This document shows positions 1 to 9,700 of a DNA stretch of 16,945 nt, in pieces. The stretch is taken from NCBI GenBank assembly GCA_028565635.1, contig JAOXYB010022358.1, positions 1 to 16,945 on the forward strand, given 5' to 3'. The notes below the pieces were generated by a model that saw only the letters and a list, made by a program, of their open reading frames with translations, was not told the origin of the DNA and did no database searches. Position numbers and translations under genes: made by a program. Position 1 is the stretch's first letter. Each line of letters begins with the position of its first letter. This stretch comes from Phoronis ovalis. Lineage: Eukaryota > Phoronida > Phoronidae.

Positions 1-479
1 TAAACAATATTGAAAATCGTCAAGTAAAAGACGATACCAATGCTGGGTATCCTATAGATAGGATAAACAGCAAAAATAAACTGTAATGTGTTAATATAAC
101 AATAATGTGAGTAAGTGAGTGTGTTATTGTGATTAGATGGCACTATCTAATAAGTGACTTCTGGAAAATTTTGCTATGGTGCATTAATGATTAACGCACG
201 GTAAAATCACTATAAAAGTTAAAATAAAAGCTTATAACACTAGTATTGCCACATATAGCAATGAAATTTGGAGTTCAGATGCCTCCCATTTAATAACGGT
301 AAATGGCATACTTAGGTAATATGAACAGGAATTTAAACACTATCGAAATGTACTGTATATTATTACGCTAGATTGCATTACAGTTTGGTAAAAACTCCCA
401 AAACACTGATTGTTCGTCTAACACTTTACGACACATCACTGATTCCGTAAACTATGTAATGGAAAAAAAAGAATAGTAC
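1..479 (-). other. 5' part of UBE4A intron 15
   Basis: Non-coding and AT-rich. I searched the minus strand for the U-box (DEFLDPIMSTLMxDPV-like) and saw nothing resembling it, so the next exon lies left of the window. The only structure seen is a short perfect inverted repeat at 48-65 (TATCCTAT, two bases, ATAGGATA). Confidence 0.7.
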
Positions 480-731
480 CTGAATCTTTTGACCAAATTC
501 AGCAAACTGTACTCTCATTTCTGGTGTTCGATTTATTTTCTCAAGAACTCTTTCCGCCTGCGGGAATAAATCTTTAGAATACGAACGTCCATCGTTAACA
601 ACAGCTAAGCAAAAGCTTTGATTTTCACCAAGATTCAGATAAAGTTGACAGATGTCTGACACAAGAAGCTGGGGTTTAAAATCAAATTCATCAAAATTTT
701 TCACTTTCAAGTTTCGCTTCTTGGGTCCGAC
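480..731 (-). CDS. UBE4A: UBE4A coding exon 15 (last one in the window)
   Basis: Residues 865-948, beginning [20 protein letters not shown] and containing VNDGRSYS, the end of the Ufd2 core. Acceptor cttttgttatag; donor CAG|gtacta at 479. The protein continues into an exon outside the window, since no U-box-like reading frame was found in 1-479. Confidence 0.94.
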
Positions 732-3700
732 CTATAACAAAAGAAATACAGCTAGTATTTGAAGTAGAATTGTATTAATTAGATTACATGTAGTTCCAGT
801 AGTAGCCATAAAGAAAGCTTGTGGCTGCTGTTCATAAAGTATAGCCATTTCAGAAAACAATAACAAACATTTTACCTGTATCTTACACTTAAAAATATAC
901 AAGCACTTTTTTAAAGAAAGTTCTACACTTTCTCTGTGCTTTTTTATGTAATTTTAATAAACTTGTTTGATCTAAAGATCAAAAATTGTCCGTTGTTACT
1001 TTTTCCTTACCAAATGTAACAGAAAGTAATTCAACATGGCTGCAATACGATCCACCATAACAGAATGTGTGAAAATACTAGTGATCTCTTGTGTCAGCAG
1101 TTCTAAGGAATGTATCGTGTCTCGTCCTTGAATGTTATGAAATCTTGCAAGCATGGAAAGTTGCCGTAAGTCTCCTTCACGTTCAGCACGTTGTTGAGGT
1201 GTGAAGTTTTCATTATTTGGATGTTCCTGTTCCCCTTGTTTTTCTTTGATTTGACTCATATACTGCAAGATAAGACAGAAGGTAAATTGCTTGTGCTTCA
1301 AGCATTGTTAAATTAATTGACAGCAGTAAGATATCAACCAATAATAAAAAACAAACATAATGTTATAAAATTTTCTTCAATATAATTGTGCGAAACGTGC
1401 AGAAAAATTGATTGACACGGTAATATGAGATAAAACTGCAATTTGCAATTCACTGTAATGTTTAAAAAGGACCTATCATTAAATTTTCATTATTACATGT
1501 ACTTACTGACAATGCCTCATCAAGCATAAATATTGCATCATTGATAAGGAGGTTGATAAATCTAAGGAAAAGTGGAGCATCTGCTGCTTCAATGCTCTGT
1601 TCTGCCTCCAGTGCCAATTGCTAAATAATATAAAAAATGTCATCCCATGATAATGAGACTTTGCCCTCCAATAAGATTACTTTACCACTAAACAACCTTT
1701 TCATATTTTACATCGATTACAACTAGTCATCTCAACATAAATGTATTAACCAAGAATATGACTTTATACACAAAGGAAGACAGTCTTACTAAAGTCTCAA
1801 GTTTTTCAATAATTACATTACCTTGATGGCTTCTTTATGAATATCAATTTTCCAGATGTAGTCCAATATTTTATACATAGGTCGACGATAGTTAAATTTT
1901 TGTTCAAATTCAACACTTTGACCTGTCATCTCTATACTGACAAAGACATGTAACAATACAGGTCCAATATTTTTCACTAAAGGATGCTCGGTGAACATTT
2001 TTTCTCGATGGTAGCTATAAAAAAACAACAGGTCAACGATAGTTAAATTTTTGTTGAAATTCAATGCTTTCCTCAGACATTTTAGAATTCAAATTCACCA
2101 AAGGATGCTCCGTGAATTACAACAGTAAACAATGACAAAATAGTCAAATATTAGATGCTGACATTGTCTTAAAAAATTGACATCTTTTTTCCTTCAGTTC
2201 AATATGTCGCATGTCAAAATGGTGAAGATCAGATCCATTCTTGCCAAAACTACACCATCTGATATGTACTGTTCATGTATCAATAAGTGCACTTTAGTTT
2301 TACAGAGAAGTTTATAAAGAACACAATTAAGAGATACTTTTAAACATATTTAATCTTCATTATATTTATTAATTAAATTATTTTGGAGAAGAACTAAAAC
2401 CTTGGGCAACTCTTTTTTTGTTCAAAAAACAAATATTAATTGTGTAATGGGTTTTTAATAAAAAAAAACATTCAGAATCATATTTACTTTGCAACAAGTC
2501 CCATACCCTGCCCAGCCTCTAAAGATTCGGGCATCAAATCTTCTAATGCTTGAGCTAAGCGGGCTCTAAGGTGGGGATTCTTCATACGTTCAGGACTTCC
2601 CATGAAAACCAATATCCATGTCATTACATGACTGACCTGTTCTGCTGCGGACTGTAAAATGTGAAAAATAGAAACAATGAAAACAAATTCTCTAGTCTTT
2701 TTAGTTTCTTAGGTGGTAAGAAGAACAAAATTCACTTTAGATCAGGCTTTTGGATGTAAACCCGTCCTCTCAGATTTTCTCGATTAATAAATTATTTTTC
2801 AATCACTTGTAAAATTTAAATCTTTTGAAAAATGTAATTGGGATTTAAATAAAAAATGCATTCATGTATTGGTTAATCATAGCTGATCTACAGTGTCTCA
2901 GTACTTCATAAGGTACAAACCTCAAATGTTTGATCTCGAAACTTTCTAGTAAACAACATCAAATCGGCCATGTTGGTAATTATATACTCTGGAACACAAC
3001 CAAGAAACAAAGGAGTTTTCCCTGGCAAAGGAAATGTCACTTCTTGGAAAGAAGATAAGTCATGACTGACTGCCAAGTTGGATAGCCATGTTGCTGTAGC
3101 GATATTTAAATTTAAACCCATATCTAGCAGCTGTGGTTGTGATAGTGCTGCCTTGACAGAAAGGAAGTTGGACATCACTAAAATCAAGAATAAATAGAAG
3201 CTGTATAAGATTATTCACATTTGAATTTTTACATTCAATTATAATCATTTTGAAGCAGTAAAAATTATGGAAGAATATTTCAATATTGCTATGCAAACAA
3301 GATAACACTTTCCTCAAACATTATGAAGCAATTCTTCAAGGAGCATTTGTTAATAGACTTAAGAACACAGTTAGGCGCAGCCATGAACTCTGTATGAGCA
3401 GGAAGTAGATTTCAACCTTTTGAGCTGGCATAGGTCTTTTTGCTTAAAAGCAGAAACAAATTTTAGTTTTTTAATGTGATAGTTAATTCATGAAACATGA
3501 ACTTATATAATATTGCTGGTGACCAAGTATCAATACTGAAAGGTGCTGTTTCATGATCAATTTAATGGTAAATTGTGATCAAATGTGATTCATTTGAATC
3601 CAATCAATAAAATATTATACTAAAATCTGAAAATCATTTATTAAAGGTAGACAATATTGTTGGGCACAGATTATTCTCACTTTATACTTTTAAGTTAAAT

Positions 3701-6700
3701 TTTAACTAATTAAATGAAAAGATAGATGAACAAAAAACACATATATGGAAAGTATACATACTCAAACCTTTGAAATCTGTAACTTTATTTCTTTGAGTAG
3801 ATTGCCATTTTGGGTTAAAATGTTAAATTATTGAGAACGTAAAATTCAAAAGAACAAATCAAAAACTCCTTCTATACATTTGAAACTTTGAACAAATAAG
3901 CTATACATAAAATTATACACCAGTTACAAAACTGTCTCAGATATTTGAAATTTATTTTGTAATGGTTAAAAAAATAAGAATTTTCAAAGTTTTGTCACCT
4001 CAATTTTGTTGATTTTTTCTGGTGCTTAAACTTTGAAAATTCATATCTTTTGAACAAAATAACATTTAAAAAATATGATATATTTTTATAGCTATATATG
4101 CAAAGATTATTTGTGCAAAAGTTTCCACTACATATAGCTTTTTAGTAGGTTTAACTTACATTGCTTTGAATTTTACATTTTCAAAAATTTAACATTTTAA
4201 CCCAATGGCAACCATACAGATCACATGATCTACTCAGAGAAAAACAAATTACAGATTTAGAAAGTTTGAGTTGTATACTCTCATAATGTGTATACTTTTG
4301 TTTGTCTACATTTTCAATTAATTAGCTAAATAGTAACTTTAAGCATAAAGTGTGAATACAATTATGCTGAGAATTATTCACTACATTGAGACCTACACAT
4401 TTCAAATTGTTGTTGTATCCTTCTTCCGGCATCAGATTGACTAGCACCACTACTCATCACATCTTGATAAACACTTTGCAGACGATGTAAGTCTTGATTT
4501 AATTTCATAAACCGTTCAAACAGTACATGAAATCCAATGTTCATACAATACTGTGTCAGAAAGAAACACTCAGTGATAAAATTATAGCTATCTTCCAGAT
4601 TTGGAACTTCATTTTCGGCCAGTGGTATAAGGCAAGTTTCATTTGAGTCACCTGCAAGAGTTAAATATTAATAATTCTTCTGAGATAAAATAGAATCTAA
4701 CATAAATAAATCAGTAAAGGCACAATTTCTTGAACTGTCTTACCATGTTAAGATTAAAACTACTATGTTTTATTTCATGACAAAATACCAAGGTTGGTTT
4801 GATATGTAATCTGTGTAATTGTGATACTGAATATGTAGCTGTCACCTTTTTATGTACAAGATTTTGACATTTATTCTTCTAGCTTTACAGGATACAGTTT
4901 AAGCTCTCTGGTAACAATGACGATGTTCAAATCTAAACAACACTTACACTTCATATGAATGCCTCGCACTCTGGCCTCATCCTCACTGCTAACCACACAA
5001 ATACAATATGTTGGCTGGATTTTTAACAAATCCGGAGATAGTGGTCTTGAGAATCTTTGACATAATCGTAGCAGTACAATACACAAATTGATGAAAAAGC
5101 CATCGCTTGCATACATGCTGTTGAATATTTCCATTGGCATCATCTGGGCGGACCATAGTTTTGCACGGGCTAGAAGCAGAGAGAAAGTACAAATGTAACA
5201 AGATGCTCAAACAAAAAGTTTTGTTTTATCAATAATATGAAACAACTAAAATATAATTATTCAGCATTTATATCTCTTAACTGATTTCCTCAGCAAATAT
5301 CAACGAGTTCATTGTACATCATTGTCACTGGAACATTTCGTGACAAAATTACATCAAGCCGGTAATTCTGAACTTCTAAGAGATTCCTGGAAAAAGTTAT
5401 CATGGGTAAATTCTGCAAGACCAAAACCTTTGAAGAAATCTCACAATTGGCAATCAAACAACATTTTCTGGGAAAATATTGACACTTAAACCTCCTGCTG
5501 TGTCTGTCTACTTAGAGTACATAATGTGTTATGGAAGTAGTAGAGGTTCCATTGTCAAACAAGAGCTTATGCTGAAATATAAAACATAAAAAATTCAACC
5601 CAAATTGAGCATATGCTCAGTCGATTCTCGACAATGTGTGGCTAATGTCTACATTTTCAACACTTTATGTTTGAACAATTTTACCATTTAGCATGCAATG
5701 CAATGATGTTTGAATGTAATTTCTGCATCTAACTGTTCAAATTCTATTGAGGACACTTAAGTTACCTGCATTTGCGTGCATACAATTTCCAATCCACTGC
5801 AACATTAAATGTTTACACTCTGGAGAAAGTTTCAATATGGCATAAATAACTTGATACAGTCTGTCTGTCAAATTATTTGTAGCTTGCCATATTTGGCCAT
5901 GTATTATATCAACTTCCTGTTTTGGAGTTCGTGAAACATTGTTAAAAAACTCAAATGGACCTCGTGGGTTCTGTGGAACACAACTTGTAGCAAATAATGC
6001 ACCAAATAAAGTTTTTTCATAAATTTTACCATTATTACTACCACTTGGGGGTGTACTGTGCTTTATAAGTGCCTGCAAAAAAGGAAAATCATCATACAAA
6101 AGTATCTCACCTCTCCATTAAAATTTCACTTTCTATCGTATAGCTTCAGTAGTTAAATAAAGACAATTCAATCTGAACTAAATGTTTGGTGTGTGAATGA
6201 TGAATTGCAATGAATAATGAGCAATCCATAGACAGTAATAAAAGTTCTATTTTCAATTTCCCTTACTTTTGCTGTAACTTACCTCTGCCAAAAATGGCTT
6301 CTGTGTAAAAAATGATATAAAATCCAAGCTTGGATAGATATCGGCACTAAACAGCAACTTGTTCTTTAACAGTTTTTCAGTGATTTCATTAAAACATGGT
6401 GTAAACACTTGTGAAATGCTACAATTTTCAAAATTGCTGTTGATCTCTTGGACAACGAGATCAAAGAACTCTATCATAACTTCAGAGTCTGAAAATTTAA
6501 AACAAAATTAAACACATTACGCATATTCATTCAGTTCCAGCAAAATTTCAGAGTTAGATATAGCAAAATTTATAATCAAAACTTGAATGTCATTACAGTT
6601 CTGCTATCACTGTTTACATGCCATGGCATCATGAGCATGTATGGCCCTCAGTGGGGACTGACAACATAGAAAGCTACTGATGAATATAGGACCAGGTAGG

Positions 6701-9700
6701 GTGCCGTAAAAGTATGTGTATTAGTTTAAAAAAAATAATTTTTGTTGAATTACTAAATTGTTAACATGACTGACAGATTGTTTTCCTGAAATAGTGGATG
6801 CGATACACATAACCTTGCGCCTACTATAGTTTTGTTTAAAGATTCGAAAATGGTAATTTAGGACCAACTCACGTGCCAGCATAAAGAAGAGACATTAAAC
6901 CTTTGATAGTAAGTTCTGATTATTTTGAACTATGATTGATAATGTGAACTTCTTAAAAAAAAAAAATCAATGAATTTAACGTGCACAGCATCATTCAGCA
7001 AAATTTATTCACCAAAACTTGTATTAGGTTTTAACATGCACAGCATTGTTCAACAAAACTTATTCACCAAAACTTGTATTTTCATTGTTCAACAAAACGT
7101 ATTCACCAAAACTTGTATTAGGTTAAATTTTAAATAGCTAAATGAAAAGATACACACATAAAAATATAATAGTGTGTATGTGTGTGTGTGTGTGTGTATC
7201 TGTCTCTGTGTCGTCTGTCTGTGTCTGTCTGTCTCTCTGTGTGTGTCTATATGTGTGTGTATGTGTGTATATATATATTTTCAAAGTATATAAAATAAAC
7301 TGAGTAAATATGCAATTTATTTTTCCTTCAAAAAGGTAATGTGACTGTATTGAGACAATTTTGGTTAAGTTAAATTTTTGAAATGTAAAATTCAAAAGAA
7401 TATGAGCCAGTTTTACTGACTAAATTAAGTAGATTTTTCTTGACACATAAATTTTGCAAATGCATATAACAGAACAAAGCAAAATTTCAAGAGATCTGAG
7501 AAAAATGCTTTATAGCTATATTGAGCAAACTTTTATCTTTGCAGGTTAAAGGGTTTTTGACTTGTTATAAAATGCATTTTAAATTTTAATTTTAACCTAA
7601 AATGGCAACTGTACAGGTCACATGACTCAGAGTAAATTAATTACAGATTTAGAAAATTTATATTGTATACTATCAAAATACACACACACACACACACACA
7701 CACCACATGCACACACACATATACTTTTGCTGGTCTATCTTATCATCTAACTAAACTAAACTTTAACTTGAAGTATAAAGTGTGAAAAAGTTATGCCGAC
7801 CAAGTAACAATGAATGTAATCCTCATAATTTAATGCAAAATAAACCTTGCAGAGAAAAAAAACATATAAATGTTACTACCTCTAGCAACCAATTGTTACT
7901 TCAAGGGGTTGTAGTATAGCTTATTTATTAAAAAATCACATCAGCTGAAAATAATCTACCATATTAAGCTCAAATTTCCCTGCAAACCACAGTACCATTT
8001 CAACATATGCACTTAAAACAGGAAATTATTTAACTTAAATTAATAAAAAAAACACCCTATAGTCATTTGAGAAAAATGATTCTGACTTCTTTAAAGCATT
8101 CATTTCATTTTGCTTGAAATACCAAGAAATATGATACATTTCAATTATGGTTCATGCTCATGATAATATACAATAAGTAATTATGATATTTGTTTCAAGA
8201 TTAAGTTTCATCAAAACCTGTCATTAAATAAAAATATCAGCTTAAGTAGAAAAAGAAACCAATAGTCAGTAATATCATATTTTTAATTGCAAGTTGAAAA
8301 TACAGCTAACTAGTATTAAAAAAATAGGGAACTAAAAATTAACCAGTGCTTATGGAACAAAAAAATGTATGAACAGTTTACACAAGTTTATAGGACATAT
8401 AACTGAAACAAATTAACATATTTCAAAAAGCAGTTCACCAAGAAAATTATTTTACTAAAGTCTAGTTATGTAGTCACTATAAGTATCAACATTAAAGTCA
8501 TAAAAAAATTGGATATATTTACTTACATAAAATAAATAGATATATTTACAAAAGGCCGAAAAGTCATAAATATATCTACTTCTGTTAAATATCCAATTTT
8601 TTGTGATTTTAACAGTCCAGTTAAATAACAATTTTTTGATTTTTTTAAAAACAATAATTGGGCTTTACCTGAAGAGTTATATTCTTCAAAGAATAAATCC
8701 AGAAATTGTTTCCATAGCTGCTGTTCTGGATATATGTCTGGATTCTGCATGGCTGTGCAGGCACTATTCACAATTATACCACGAAACTTATCAATATGTT
8801 CTTCTGACTTGCTCTGAAATAATTTAAAGCAACTACTTTACCAGAAATAATCACCACACAGGACTAAAAAAATTCTATATTTTTTGTAAACAGAGGCAAA
8901 TCTGGACATGAACTACCATTTTCACAAATAGGACTAGGCTAAATAACAATTAAGTCACTCACACATTTCTATTATCTAGCTGCATGCCCAGAAGTTCTTT
9001 CTGAAGTAGAGTCATTGTTATTTGTTCCTTAGTATTTTCAGTCAATCAATCATTTATTTTATAACCTGCACATGTCTACACTTGTTTTTATGCATTAAAA
9101 CTAATAGAAATCCCTAAGAGATTGCTATCTCCAGCAGTCTGGAAATCAATACTTGGAAATGATGCTTTTACAGATTGTCATTGAAGCTACATGTGCATCT
9201 CAGCACATAGATGCACTATTATGACATCATTCACTATATAAAGATGGCTGAAAGAAGATAGGAGTATGGGAAATCTATAGGTGAGGAGGCTAGCTAAAAA
9301 AAAAATTCAGAAGTTGCTTTTAACAAATCCTTTGTTTCCCATTTTGGCTTTTTATTGATTTTAGCCATGTTCTGAAAGGAAACCCTAACATTTCCATGTT
9401 TATCTCTTGCCTGGTCTAGCTTTGCAGACGATGGTGATGAAGTGTGTACATAATGAAAATAATGTATTTTGCTCTCTCCTATGTTTTTGATTTTATTTTT
9501 CTTCTCTTCCTTAGACTGTAGACAGGCTACATTCATCTTAGTTGTATTTTACTGTGCCTACACCCCCGAACTTTATTTAATGGAGACATAACAAAACTTT
9601 CTCAGTTTGTGCACCAAAGCTAAGGAATCTGTGTCCAAATGCAGAAACTTTAAATATTTCCAATTAGTATTCCACTGTTCTTATTTTTTAAATCTATTTA

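Larger units (their letters stand above)
6978..7803. mobile_element. Fold-back (MITE-like) element, copy B
   Basis: Second member of the family at 3657-4373, in UBE4A intron 5. Its right end, read in reverse complement, is TTGGTCGGCATAACTTTTTC followed by ACACTTTATACTT, which aligns with both termini of copy A. Shared interior blocks include TTAAATTTTWAAT, TAAATGAAAAGATA, ATGTAAAATTCAAAAGAA, GTCACATGA and TTACAGATTTAGAAA. The arms carry opposed microsatellites (TG on the left, CA on the right), and the left terminus is expanded into a tandem array. No coding capacity. Confidence 0.75.

Noticed and set aside
1-479. Searched for the U-box exon of UBE4A
   Set aside because: No reading frame resembling the U-box on the minus strand. 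It must lie outside the window.
3060-3317. Alternative minus-strand frame overlapping UBE4A exon 10
   Set aside because: Mostly intron plus exon 10 in the wrong frame. The exon 10 frame matches the E4 family.
6590-6880. Possible tRNA-derived SINE (minus strand has GTAGGCGCAAGGTTATG)
   Set aside because: Only a short resemblance to known SINE heads. A and B boxes in correct spacing and a tail could not be found.
7138-7395. 85-codon minus-strand frame with long TH repeats
   Set aside because: It is the translation of the TG microsatellite in the fold-back element.
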